Positions 16,784 through 25,753 of a DNA stretch of 49,206 nt are shown here, piece by piece. The notes beneath the pieces are model-generated. The model searched no databases. It saw only the letters and a list, made by a program, of their open reading frames with translations, and had not been told where the DNA came from. The position numbers and the translations under genes are program-made. Every line of letters begins with the position of its first letter. Within the stretch, counting starts at the first letter, position 1. The stretch comes from Candidatus Omnitrophota bacterium (GTDB taxonomy: Bacteria > Omnitrophota > Gorgyraeia > JAFGGP01): NCBI GenBank assembly GCA_016930485.1, contig JAFGGP010000040.1, positions 1 through 49,206 on the forward strand, read 5' to 3'.

Positions 16784-18312
16784 TGAATCACGGGAATGCA
16801 GGTATTCTGTCCGGAATATTCAGAAGGATTGCAGGGGAGTGCGCCCTTATCTGTTTTTTTATTGCTACCTGCCTGATTCTTCCGTATCCCTGCCGCTCCG
16901 AAGAGGAGATTGCGGTGCCGAAGACCCCCCTGGTGCAGATCCCGGAAATACGCAAAAGGCTGCAGCAACCGGTTGCGGTGGATTTCCGGGACGTCGATCT
17001 CGTCAGCATCCTCAATTATCTCTCGGACGTAACCGGTGTTAACATCATCCCCTCTGCCAGCGTCATGAAGGAGAAGTACAAGGCCACGATCAAGGTCAAG
17101 GATATGCCGCTTGAGAATGTGCTGAAGTACCTGCTCTATGGTCAGGAACTGGATTACCGCGTTGAAGAGAATGCGGTATGGGTAGCCACCCCCGCGGAGA
17201 TCGAAAAGGAGGCCGTTGAGACGCGCATCTATTTTCTTAATATGGGTGTCGGCATGTTTACCGAATTTTCCGGGGGGGCGAGCGCCGAGGGATCGGCAGA
17301 GCTCGGCACCGGCGGCGGGGGCATCTCGAAGATATTGACCATAAAAGATATTCTTGAAGAGGCGGTCCCCTTTTCCGGAGAGAGCAAGATTGCACTTGAT
17401 GAACGCACCGGTGCGCTGATTATATCGAATACCCCCAAAAATCTGAAGATCATCGAGGATATTATGTATAACCTCGATATTACTCCGATACAGGTCCTGA
17501 TCGAGGCCCGTTTTGTGGAGGTGAAGATGACCCCGACGGAAGAAAAGGGCCTTGAGCTTAAGCTGAGCGATGACGGAGAAGGATGGGGGATTACTCAGCG
17601 CGAAACGCTTGGAAACATAACGCAGATTGACCCGGGAAGCGGTGTCAATTACAGCACCTTTAATAATGCATCGGAGGGATTTAATCTGACGTTGCGGGGG
17701 GTATTAACGCACCCGCAGTTCGAATTTTACCTCCATTCGCTAGAGACGGTAACCACCACTAAGACGCTTTCAGCGCCCAAGGTTTCGACCCTCAACAATC
17801 AGACAGCCACCATTCAGGTGGTCGACGAGTTTATCTATCCGACCAGATACGAGGTGACGCTGGTGCAGTTTGATAAAAACGGGGACGGAGATTTTGACGA
17901 TGCCGGCGAAACCGAGTTTGCGAACGTGCCAAAGGATTTTGTGACTAAGAACGTCGGCATCGTACTGCGGGTAATCCCCAATGTAGGAAACGACAGGGAG
18001 ACGATTACCCTGACCCTATCTCCTGAGGTGAGCGATTTTTCGGCGCTGAAGTCCTTTTCCGGGGATATCAGTCTTCCCGAATTTTCCACAAAGAGCATAT
18101 CGACAACGGTGGTCATGAATAGCGGAGAAACGGTGGTCTTGGGCGGTCTGATGGACGAGACAAATACCCAGACGGTCACCAAGGTGCCCCTTCTGGGCAA
18201 TATCCCGCTTTTAGGAAATCTTTTCAGGAAGGAAACAGAGTCGTCCCAGCGCCGCAATCTCTTGATATTTGTCACAGCGACGGTTATGGATGCAACAGGC
18301 ATCTCTTCATAA
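16783..18312 (+). CDS. Secretin (GspD/PilQ family), copy 2, without TPR extension
   Basis: Paralogous to the preceding ORF: VDFRDVDLVSILNYLSDVTGVNIIPSA...TLSAPKVSTLNNQTATIQVVDEFIYPTRYEV...GETVVLGGLMDETNT...VPLLGNIPLLGNLFRKE; TAATG overlap with upstream gene. Confidence 0.92.
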   Translation: MNHGNAGILSGIFRRIAGECALICFFIATCLILPYPCRSEEEIAVPKTPLVQIPEIRKRLQQPVAVDFRDVDLVSILNYLSDVTGVNIIPSASVMKEKYKATIKVKDMPLENVLKYLLYGQELDYRVEENAVWVATPAEIEKEAVETRIYFLNMGVGMFTEFSGGASAEGSAELGTGGGGISKILTIKDILEEAVPFSGESKIALDERTGALIISNTPKNLKIIEDIMYNLDITPIQVLIEARFVEVKMTPTEEKGLELKLSDDGEGWGITQRETLGNITQIDPGSGVNYSTFNNASEGFNLTLRGVLTHPQFEFYLHSLETVTTTKTLSAPKVSTLNNQTATIQVVDEFIYPTRYEVTLVQFDKNGDGDFDDAGETEFANVPKDFVTKNVGIVLRVIPNVGNDRETITLTLSPEVSDFSALKSFSGDISLPEFSTKSISTTVVMNSGETVVLGGLMDETNTQTVTKVPLLGNIPLLGNLFRKETESSQRRNLLIFVTATVMDATGISS

Positions 18313-18355
18313 TGAGGATGGTCGATAGGGTGCAGTTTCACGGGACATACCACAC

Positions 18356-18634
18356 ATGAGCAATGCCATACGGACCAGATGGGTGCTATCCGGCTTGATC
18401 GGTATAGCAGTTTTCCTCGCCGCAACCATTGCCTGTGCCGCTGAGGAGAAGCAGCTCCAGAGGCCCGGAGAAATCCCCAGGGGTAACGTGCAGTTTTCAG
18501 CAAGCGGCGGCCTGCTTTATTTTTTTGATGAGGCAACAGGCATACTCTATCTGTACAACAGTTCAACGGGCCGTGCCTTAAGGAGATATAAGGTAACGGA
18601 GTTGGGGGTAGACCTTGAGAGGATGCGTGACTGA
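18356..18634 (+). CDS. small exported hypothetical protein
   Basis: 92 aa, signal-peptide-like N-terminus, FFDEATGILYLYNSSTGRALRRYKVTELG. Confidence 0.5.
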   Translation: MSNAIRTRWVLSGLIGIAVFLAATIACAAEEKQLQRPGEIPRGNVQFSASGGLLYFFDEATGILYLYNSSTGRALRRYKVTELGVDLERMRD

Positions 18635-18787
18635 TTTTTCTTGAGCGCAGGCAGAAAGAGCGGTGCCGAAAAGATTGACATAACTATCAAAGAATGATAA
18701 GGTAATAGACAATTATCTCCCGATCTCCTTGGCGTCTGTGGCGTCAAGGATTTCCTTTTATGTCGTTCGTGTAAAAGGGGTGCGCCG

Positions 18788-19198
18788 TTGGTCCAGATGG
18801 AGTTAAATAAAATCAGAATTGATGAGCGCCGGGGCGAGCAGGTGATTGTTCTGAAGGAAAAGGACGGGTCGCGGCTTTTGCCCATCGTCATCGGCATCAT
18901 GGAGGTTACGGCGATTAAGATGAAGCTCAGCGGCCTTGAACCACCGCGGCCAATGACCCATGATCTTCTCTGTGCTACGATTCAGCATCTCGGGGCAACC
19001 GTAGAAAAGGTTGTTATTACCAAACTCGAAAATAACACGTTCTTTGCGACATTAGTGTTACGTAATGGGGATAACGGGACGGTCGAGGTGGATGCGCGCC
19101 CAAGTGATTCCATTGCCTTGGCGCTGAGGGCATCCGCGCCTATCTTTGTCGAAGAAGAGGTTTTGGAACAGGTGATTTCCAGTTTCGGCGATTTTTAA
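18788..19198 (+). CDS. Bifunctional nuclease (BFN/DUF151) family protein
   Basis: RLLPIVIGIMEVTAIKMKLSGLEPPRPMTHDLLCATIQHLGATVEKVVITKLENNTFFATLVL...VDARPSDSIALALRASAPIFVEEEVLE. Confidence 0.85.
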   Translation: MVQMELNKIRIDERRGEQVIVLKEKDGSRLLPIVIGIMEVTAIKMKLSGLEPPRPMTHDLLCATIQHLGATVEKVVITKLENNTFFATLVLRNGDNGTVEVDARPSDSIALALRASAPIFVEEEVLEQVISSFGDF

Positions 19199-19218
19199 CG
19201 CGCACTAACCGAAAGATT

Positions 19219-19704
19219 ATGCAAGTGTTTATTAAGAAGACCCCGTTAAAAAAAAAGAGAAATGTTACCTTACACGAAAGTGATACTGTAGACGTCGCGA
19301 CATGTATGCACATCAGAATGCGGAGACGGTCTCAAACGGGGTTTACCATACTGGAATTTACGATCTGTTTTTTTATAGCGTTAATCTTCTTCTGTTTCAT
19401 TCTCATGCACCTCGAATCGACCCTCAAAACAACGCGCGAATCTGCCCTGAAACAAGAGCTGGGTACCCTGCGTAAATGCGTAAAGGTGTGGTATGTCTTT
19501 AATGACGGCTATCCACGCGATCTGCGCGAGCTGTTTGCCGGGCGCATGTTCGGTTCCTCAGAGCCCTCATTCAATCCGGAACTTTTGACGTCGATTGCTC
19601 AGGACGAATACGGTTATCCGGTCGACCCCTTCAGAAATCGGTATATGTACGACCCGATGACAGGCAAGGTCTCATCGACTACGCCGGGACAGGAATTTCT
19701 ATAG
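19219..19704 (+). CDS. Prepilin-like protein with GFTILEF motif
   Basis: RRRSQTG|FTILEFTICFFIALIFFCFILMHLESTL; C-terminal GspG-like YGYPVDPFRNRYMYDPMTGKV; start may be internal (19306/19318). Confidence 0.7.
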   Translation: MQVFIKKTPLKKKRNVTLHESDTVDVATCMHIRMRRRSQTGFTILEFTICFFIALIFFCFILMHLESTLKTTRESALKQELGTLRKCVKVWYVFNDGYPRDLRELFAGRMFGSSEPSFNPELLTSIAQDEYGYPVDPFRNRYMYDPMTGKVSSTTPGQEFL

Positions 19705-19715
19705 GCGATTTTCCG

Positions 19716-21131
19716 ATGCATTTCTTGAAGAAGGTACATCTTTACTTTTCCGGTGTCTCTAAGGAAGGGAAACGTTTTTACGCCTTTGCTCAGAGACTGT
19801 ATGCCAATCCTGTTCTGGTCATTACGGTGAGTTTCTTGACCGCGATCGGCATCGGGACAATATTGCTCCTTTTACCCTGTGCGACGCAGGCGGAGGAGGG
19901 CATCTCTTTTGTCGACGCGCTCTTTACCGCAACCTCGGCTACCTGCGTTACCGGTTTAATTGTCAAGGACACAGGCAGCGATTTCACCCTTTTTGGTCAG
20001 CTGGTTATCCTTTTTCTCATTCAGATCGGCGGCCTGGGTATTATGACACTGTCCTCGTTTTTTTTGATCAGCTTCGGGAGACGGTTGAGTATCGCACAGC
20101 AGATTGTGGTAAAGGATTCACTGGATCTCGAATCGTTGCGTATTACCCGTCAGGCGGTCAGATTTGTTGTGCTGACAACGGTGATTATCGAGTGTATCGG
20201 GGCTATTATGCTTTTTATAAGCTGGCCTCTGACGGTCGGCGGATCCCTGCACAGATGGTATATCTCTTTCTTTCATTCTATCTCTGCATTTTGTAATGCG
20301 GGTTTTTCTCTTTTTTCAACGAGTCTCGTTGCCTATCAGAGAAACTATGCCGTTACCTTAACCGTTGCGGGATTGATTATCGTCGGGGGTATCGGCTACT
20401 TTGTGCTTGTCGACGCCGGCAGACGTTTGGATGACTGTTTCAAAAAAACCGAGAGAAAAAAACGGTTTTCTCTCCACAGCAAATTAGTGGCGATGTTTAC
20501 GGTTATACTCATCGTAGGGGGGATGCTGGGATATCTTTTGTTCGAAAGGCAGGCGTCACTCGCTCCTTATCCGCCCTCCGAACGGATTCTTATCGCCTTT
20601 TTTCAATCGGTAACACCCCGTACGGCAGGTTTTGCAACGGTCGATATAAGCACATTACAGAAAAGCACCCTGCAGCTACTGATATTTCTGATGGTTATCG
20701 GAGGCGCGCCGGGGTCGACTGCCGGAGGTATTAAAGTGACGGTATTCGCCCTTCTTGCTCTTGCGCTATGGGCAAGGCTGCGCGGGAGGCGGGAGATTGT
20801 TATTGCAGAGAGAACCATCCCCGGCGACCTTATTGACCGGGCCGTGGTTATTACGATGATAGTCCTGTCGGTTATGTTTCTTTCCAGTCTGCTGGTAAAC
20901 TGGATAGAGGACTTTGCCTTTGAAGAGGTTCTTTTTGAGGTGGTCTCTGCCCTGGGCACGGTAGGACTCAGTTGCGGGATTACCATGAAACTGTCCGCAC
21001 TGTCACGGCTTATCATTACAGGGACCATGTTTTTCGGAAGAATCGGGCCTCTGGTCCTCAGTATTATTATTGCCAAGAATGTCAGGGAGGCGAAGATCCG
21101 TTATCCCGAAGAACGGGTGATGCTGGGATAA
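19716..21131 (+). CDS. trkH: Trk/Ktr potassium uptake membrane subunit
   Basis: Repeated TM and pore motifs: SFVDALFTATSATCVTGL, FHSISAFCNAGFSLFSTSL, QSVTPRTAGFATVD, VVSALGTVGLSCGIT. Confidence 0.92.
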   Translation: MHFLKKVHLYFSGVSKEGKRFYAFAQRLYANPVLVITVSFLTAIGIGTILLLLPCATQAEEGISFVDALFTATSATCVTGLIVKDTGSDFTLFGQLVILFLIQIGGLGIMTLSSFFLISFGRRLSIAQQIVVKDSLDLESLRITRQAVRFVVLTTVIIECIGAIMLFISWPLTVGGSLHRWYISFFHSISAFCNAGFSLFSTSLVAYQRNYAVTLTVAGLIIVGGIGYFVLVDAGRRLDDCFKKTERKKRFSLHSKLVAMFTVILIVGGMLGYLLFERQASLAPYPPSERILIAFFQSVTPRTAGFATVDISTLQKSTLQLLIFLMVIGGAPGSTAGGIKVTVFALLALALWARLRGRREIVIAERTIPGDLIDRAVVITMIVLSVMFLSSLLVNWIEDFAFEEVLFEVVSALGTVGLSCGITMKLSALSRLIITGTMFFGRIGPLVLSIIIAKNVREAKIRYPEERVMLG

Positions 21132-21136
21132 CATAT

Positions 21137-21227
21137 GAGACTATAGACCGAAGACCATAGACCAAAGACCTTTTTCATCCGCCAGAGGCGGATGGTCTAT
21201 AGTCTCTGGTCAATTGTCTATGGTCTG
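21137..21227. repeat. composite palindrome with ATAGACC short-period arms and inner hairpin
   Basis: gagactatagaccgaagaccatagaccaaagacc ... ggtctatagtctctggtcaattgtctatggtct; inner catccgcc-aga-ggcggatg (21176-21194). Confidence 0.75.
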
Positions 21228-21255
21228 AAAAAAGAAGTTACGATCGGAGGTTATT

Positions 21256-21942
21256 ATGCGACAATTTGCTGTTATCGGATTGGGACGATTTGGCTTTAAG
21301 GTGGCAGAGACGCTCTCGGAATTAGGCGCAGAGGTCCTGGCGATTGATATGGATGCGAATCTTGTGCAGAAGGCAAAGGAGGGTGTTACGCACGCAGTGC
21401 AGCTCGACTCTACCGATGAAGAGGCGCTCAAGGCGTGCGGGATAGAATCGATTGATGCCGCTATCGTCGCAATCGGAGAAGATATACAATCGAATATTCT
21501 TACTTCTGCACTTCTGAAGAAGCTGGGGGTAAAGGAAATAGTGGCGCGTGCTAATACCGAACTGCACAAAGAAATTTTGAAGACGGTCGGAGTGACAAAA
21601 ATTGTCATACCGGAAGAGGATATGGGTGTCCGGGTTGCCAAAAGCATCTTTTCTCCCCAGATTCTCGAACATATCGAGCTTTCCGAAGGGCATGCCCTTG
21701 TTGAGATCGAGGCACACGAGGACTTTCTGGGGAAAACACTGGGAGACCTTGACCTGCGCAAAAAGTACAAGGTGAACGTCATCGCCATAAAGAAGCCAAA
21801 ACCAGGCAGGGGCGGGGAGAACGAGACCACAGAGTATGAGATTCACGATATCCCGTCTTCCTGGAGCCGAATTCAGCAGGGTGACGTGCTGGTTGTCGTG
21901 GGGACTGAGGAGGACATTGAAAAATTACGGAAGGAACAGTAA
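21256..21942 (+). CDS. trkA: Trk/Ktr system NAD-binding regulatory subunit
   Basis: RCK_N MRQFAVIGLGRFGFKVAETLSELGAEVLAIDMD... and RCK_C LVEIEAHEDFLGKTLGDLDLRKKYKVNVIAIKKP. Confidence 0.92.
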   Translation: MRQFAVIGLGRFGFKVAETLSELGAEVLAIDMDANLVQKAKEGVTHAVQLDSTDEEALKACGIESIDAAIVAIGEDIQSNILTSALLKKLGVKEIVARANTELHKEILKTVGVTKIVIPEEDMGVRVAKSIFSPQILEHIELSEGHALVEIEAHEDFLGKTLGDLDLRKKYKVNVIAIKKPKPGRGGENETTEYEIHDIPSSWSRIQQGDVLVVVGTEEDIEKLRKEQ

Positions 21943-22599
21943 ATGCGCCGCTGGTCTTCCGGACATAACGCGGCCGTCTTTATCGGATTAGCCTGCCTGG
22001 CTGGTCTCGGTTTGTACGAGCTGAGTTTTACAAACTATGTGCATTTTGTGACGCCGGTTGCCTTTGATCGGACGGTGTCTTCCGGCGCTCTGCCGATACG
22101 GTTTGATGAGATGGGTGATGGGTACTTTGGCGCCCCCCGTGTCGGCGGAAGGAAGCATCGCGGGATCGACCTTGCTGCCGCGGTAGGGACACCGGTGCGG
22201 GCGGTATGGAGCGGCCGGGTGATTAAGGCTATGGACGAAGGAAAGTACGGAGAGCACGTACGCATCCAGCATGCTAACGGATTAGTCAGTATCTATGCGC
22301 ATTTGTCCCGGATGCATGTTGCGACAGGCAGGCGGGTCCGTCAGGGGGCCGTTATCGGCGAGGTCGGGAAGACCGGCAACGCGGCATACGATACCATGGT
22401 ATCCCATCTCCACTTTGAGCTGGTTCGCGGAGACCGTCGTCTCAACCCTACCTCGTATGTCGAAGAGGGTATTTCTGAAGAGGGAACCGCGTTTCTCAGG
22501 ACGGTAGTCCGCCGGTATGTCGCCGATGCCGGGACGGCCCTTCTCGCATTTGCTGTTCGAGGAAGACCATGCACCGCGGAGGTGCAGTGTGAAGAGTAG
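21943..22599 (+). CDS. M23-family metallopeptidase (LytM-like)
   Basis: HRGIDLAAAVGTPVRAVWSGRVIKA...GEHVRIQHANGLVSIYAHLSRMHVATGRRVRQGAVIGEVGKTGNA...SHLHFELVRG. Confidence 0.9.
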   Translation: MRRWSSGHNAAVFIGLACLAGLGLYELSFTNYVHFVTPVAFDRTVSSGALPIRFDEMGDGYFGAPRVGGRKHRGIDLAAAVGTPVRAVWSGRVIKAMDEGKYGEHVRIQHANGLVSIYAHLSRMHVATGRRVRQGAVIGEVGKTGNAAYDTMVSHLHFELVRGDRRLNPTSYVEEGISEEGTAFLRTVVRRYVADAGTALLAFAVRGRPCTAEVQCEE

Positions 22600-23719
22600 G
22601 AATTTCGACGAGACGCAGACGTTATTACAAAACGCGCTACAGCGGGAACTAAAGGGGTTTTCGCTCGCCGGTTATATTCAGAAGGTTGCAGACGGGGACG
22701 ACCTGTCGGTTGATGACGCGGTATCCGCCATGAAGATTCTTATGTCGGGAGAGGCCCGGGAGAGCGAGATGCGGGATCTGCTCGTGTCGCTCCACAAAAA
22801 AGGGGAGACGGTTGAAGAAATTACGAGTTTTGCCTTTACCATGCGTGCGTATGCCGATTCGATCGCTGAAATTAAAAAGACCGGGATGAGCGATTTTGCA
22901 GATACCTGCGGGACCGGTGGCAAGGCACAAGAGGGGCTGACTATCGAGACATTTAACGTTTCGACGGCATCGGCCTTTATCCTTGCCGGGGCAGGGGTCA
23001 GGGTGGCAAAACACGGAAACCGGTCAATCACCTCTGGCTGTGGGAGCGCGGATGTGCTGGAGTGTTTTGGTGTGAGGATCGATATGCCGCTTCCCAAGGT
23101 CTTCCGGTGCATCCAGGAGGTCGGGATCGGTTTTATTTTTGCACCGCTCGTTCACCGCGCTACCCGTTTTGTTCAACCCATCAGAAAGACCATACCGCAC
23201 CCCACGATTTTTAACATCCTGGGGCCGTTAAGCAACCCCTTTTATCCCTCGTATCAACTGATGGGGATTTATCATCCCGGACTGACCGAGATTATTGCCG
23301 GGGCACTGCGATTGTTGGGGGCCAGGCGGGCCCTTGTGGTCCACGGGTTTAATGCCGATCTGAGCGGCGGTATGGATGAGGTATCGCTCTGCGGACCGAC
23401 CAGGATATCGCAGTTGACCGAAGGGGCGGGTATCACGACATACGAAGTAACACCCGGCTCACTTGGTTTGTCCGCCGCAGATCCTGCTGATTTGAAGGGA
23501 GCGGGAAAAGAAGAGAACGCCCGCATTATACGGGATATCCTGTCAGGCCGTGAAACAGGACCGAGACGACATCTCCTTATTCTTAATGCAGCGGCAGCAT
23601 TGGTTGCCTGCGGAAAGGCTGCCGATCTCGCTGGCGGGATGCAACTTGCCGAACACAGCGTCGACTCAGGAAGTGCGCAGGCAAGACTTGAGGCACTTAT
23701 CACTTTTTCCAGTAGATAA
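22589..23719 (+). CDS. trpD: Anthranilate phosphoribosyltransferase
   Basis: FADTCGTGGKAQEGLTIETFNVSTASAFILAGAGVRVAKHGNRSITSGCGSADVLECFGV...RKTIPHPTIFNILGPLSNP; GTG start with CGGAGG upstream. Confidence 0.9.
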   Translation: MKSRNFDETQTLLQNALQRELKGFSLAGYIQKVADGDDLSVDDAVSAMKILMSGEARESEMRDLLVSLHKKGETVEEITSFAFTMRAYADSIAEIKKTGMSDFADTCGTGGKAQEGLTIETFNVSTASAFILAGAGVRVAKHGNRSITSGCGSADVLECFGVRIDMPLPKVFRCIQEVGIGFIFAPLVHRATRFVQPIRKTIPHPTIFNILGPLSNPFYPSYQLMGIYHPGLTEIIAGALRLLGARRALVVHGFNADLSGGMDEVSLCGPTRISQLTEGAGITTYEVTPGSLGLSAADPADLKGAGKEENARIIRDILSGRETGPRRHLLILNAAAALVACGKAADLAGGMQLAEHSVDSGSAQARLEALITFSSR

Positions 23720-23753
23720 GGGGCGAAGGGTCGAGGGCGATACGTGAATGATA

Positions 23754-23868
23754 AGCTATCAGCCTTCAGCCGCTGTCTGCCACACCCGCCACGTAGCTTG
23801 GTGAGGTTTCGCTGCGTGGCAAGATTTCGCCTTTGGCGGAAAAGCCGATCGCCGCTAGCTGATAGCTC
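23754..23868. repeat. composite palindromic repeat with AGCT(A/G)TCAGC arms
   Basis: agctatcagccttcagc ... gctagctgatagct; reverse complement of the inner part matches 35397-35428 (atcggcttttccnnnaaaggcg). Confidence 0.65.
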
Positions 23869-23870
23869 TC

Positions 23871-24416
23871 ATGGTGATACAGAAAAGAAAAAAGAAGACG
23901 TCATTCAAAAAGGCTACGCCATGGATCCTTACCGGCGTAGCCTTTGTATGTATTGTTATCCGCCTGGCTCATCAGGGGCCTGTGCCTGCCGGAAGGTCTT
24001 TGGAGCCATTTCCGGACGAGGCGGTAGTCGTGCGGGTGATCGATGGGGATACGGTTATTCTCGGGACTAACCAGCACGTGCGGTATCTGGGGATCGATAC
24101 GCCCGAGATCAGAAAAAAGATCAGGGGTGTCTGGGAATATGCGCCCGAGCCCTATGGAGAAGCGGCAAAGGCCGCGAATGTTGCGCTGGTAGAAGGCAGG
24201 CGGGTGCAACTTGAATACGACAGGGAGCGGCTCGATAAATATGGAAGGATACTCGCGTATGTGCGGCTTGAGGACGGCACTCTGGTAAACGGGGAACTTG
24301 TCAGGGCCGGTCTTGCCCGGGTACTCATTATTCCGCCGAATGACCGTTACAGCGGTCTTTTCTATCAATTTGAGCGCGAGGCAAGGGAAGAAAAAAAGGG
24401 GATTTGGGCAAAATAG
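23871..24416 (+). CDS. Membrane-anchored/secreted thermonuclease (SNase-like) domain protein
   Basis: VVRVIDGDTVILGTNQHVRYLGIDTPEIRKK...GEAAKAANVALVEGRRVQLEYDRERLDKYGRILAYVRLEDGTLVNGELVRAGLARV. Confidence 0.88.
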   Translation: MVIQKRKKKTSFKKATPWILTGVAFVCIVIRLAHQGPVPAGRSLEPFPDEAVVVRVIDGDTVILGTNQHVRYLGIDTPEIRKKIRGVWEYAPEPYGEAAKAANVALVEGRRVQLEYDRERLDKYGRILAYVRLEDGTLVNGELVRAGLARVLIIPPNDRYSGLFYQFEREAREEKKGIWAK

Positions 24417-24546
24417 AAAAAGCAATTATTTAATCATAAATTAGTAAATTATATCAAAATTAATCAAATTATATCAAAAATATACATTCAGATTTCTTGT
24501 TTTTTAGTAAAAAAGTGTAAAAGTGCCATTTTATCATGGGTGCAAT

Positions 24547-24575
24547 TTGCATTAGTGTAGACTGTGTGCTAAACT
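24547..24575 (+). promoter_or_regulatory. putative promoter (TTGCAT - 17 nt - TAAACT) upstream of riboswitch
   Basis: ttgcattagtgtagactgtgtgctaaact ~30 nt before the riboswitch. Confidence 0.4.
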
Positions 24576-24602
24576 TTTAAATAAGAAGAAGATAAACAGA
24601 AT

Positions 24603-24700
24603 TACCGATAAAGGCAAACCATCTCGTAAGAGTGGGGCGCAAAGCCACAGTTCCGCTTGAGGTACAGGGAAAGAGGCGGAAGGCTGGGCTGCCGAAGTAA
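24603..24700 (+). ncRNA. cyclic-di-GMP-I (GEMM-I) riboswitch aptamer
   Basis: AAAGGCAAACCATCTCGTAAGAGTGGGGCGCAAAGCCAC...TTCCGC...GCGGAAGGCTGGGCTGCCGAA: conserved GGCAAACC, GNRA tetraloop (CTC-GTAA-GAG), GGGnCGCAAAGCC, second hairpin ttccgc/gcggaa, closing GGGCTGCCGA. Confidence 0.9.
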
Positions 24701-24707
24701 AACAGAC

Positions 24708-24740
24708 GCCGACCATCTATGTGATGGCCGGCTTTTTTAT
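24708..24740 (+). terminator. Rho-independent terminator downstream of riboswitch
   Basis: GCCGaCCAT-ctatgtg-ATGGcCGGC followed by TTTTTTATT, before the first ORF. Confidence 0.8.
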
Positions 24741-24770
24741 TCTGGGGCCCCGGCACAGAGGGATAAACGG

Positions 24771-25046
24771 ATGGAACAGGATCTAGACCGCAAGAGAAGT
24801 AATGACGGGAAAAATGGGACGCATCGGGTTGTGGCGCTTCTCAACAGGGCGCAGGTCGATTTTCTCGACCGCATAGGAAAAGACGCCCTGTTTTCTACCG
24901 GTTCAAAACTTGCCAGAACAGAAATTATTGCCGCCATGATTAATGTGCTGCGCAGGCTCGAGATCAGAGGGGATGATGTGTCCTCAACCGAGGAGCTGGA
25001 ACGGCGCATAGTGGAGGCAATTAAAAAAATGAAGGAGAACACATGA
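24771..25046 (+). CDS. small helical hypothetical protein (possibly RHH-like)
   Basis: MEQDLDRKRSNDGKNGTHRVVALLNRAQVDFLDRIGKDALFSTGSKLARTEIIAAMINVLRRLEI...; overlaps next ORF by ATGA. Confidence 0.6.
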   Translation: MEQDLDRKRSNDGKNGTHRVVALLNRAQVDFLDRIGKDALFSTGSKLARTEIIAAMINVLRRLEIRGDDVSSTEELERRIVEAIKKMKENT

Positions 25047-25753
25047 TTTCGAGATCGCGCTTTTACAGGATGTCACGGGCTTTTATTGTTGCCATCGGGC
25101 TTGTCGGTGTCGGCTCGGGATGCGGTTCAGGAACAGGTGATATTGCCAATGTCGATTCACAGGGCGAGAGCATTATCTGTTTCGGAGACAGCATTACCGA
25201 GGGTGTGGGTGCGCCGGCAAACAGAGGTTACCCGGCCGTCTTGGCCTCGCTGCTCGGCAGCCCCATTATCAATGCCGGCAGGAGGGGGGACACGACCTAT
25301 AACGCGATTACACGGCTTGAGAAAGAGGTCCTGGCTAAAAATCCGTTTTTGGTTATTGTTGAATTTGGCGGAAACGATATGTTGAAACGCATACCCAGTG
25401 AAGAGACATTTAGGAATCTGGCCCAGGTCATTGAGCGGATTCAGGAACACGGTGCGATGGTGCTCTTGGTGGGGGTTGAGTCCGATTTCCCTTTTTCCAG
25501 TTCCGGCTATCGGCGTTCCTATGCCGAGTTATCCCGGCGGTATCACACCGCGCTGATCCCAAATATACTGGAGGGCATTTTGAGCAACCCTGACTATAAG
25601 AGCGATTCGATACATCCGAACGAGGCGGGTTACCGGCTGATTGCCGGAAGGATCTATGATGCGGTAAGGCCGCTCCTCGAAAGAAATGTCGCACTCACGC
25701 AAAGGGGCCGCACCCGGAGGATGAGCCGCGCAGCGGGCAGGGCAATGAGATGA
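25043..25753 (+). CDS. SGNH/GDSL-family hydrolase (TesA-like), probable lipoprotein
   Basis: GVGSGCGSG lipobox-like; IICFGDSITEGVGA, GRRGDTTYNAI, VEFGGNDML, DSIHPNEAGYRLIA. Confidence 0.9.
   Translation: MISRSRFYRMSRAFIVAIGLVGVGSGCGSGTGDIANVDSQGESIICFGDSITEGVGAPANRGYPAVLASLLGSPIINAGRRGDTTYNAITRLEKEVLAKNPFLVIVEFGGNDMLKRIPSEETFRNLAQVIERIQEHGAMVLLVGVESDFPFSSSGYRRSYAELSRRYHTALIPNILEGILSNPDYKSDSIHPNEAGYRLIAGRIYDAVRPLLERNVALTQRGRTRRMSRAAGRAMR

Noticed and set aside
18720-18770. Hairpin-like tccttggcgtctgtggcgtcaagga as a terminator
   Set aside because: Short imperfect stem without a proper T-run; more likely a fragment of a dispersed repeat
24570-24612. Possible sigma28-like site (TAAA ... CCGATAAA)
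   Set aside because: Spacing is wrong and the -10-like part overlaps the riboswitch aptamer 5' strand
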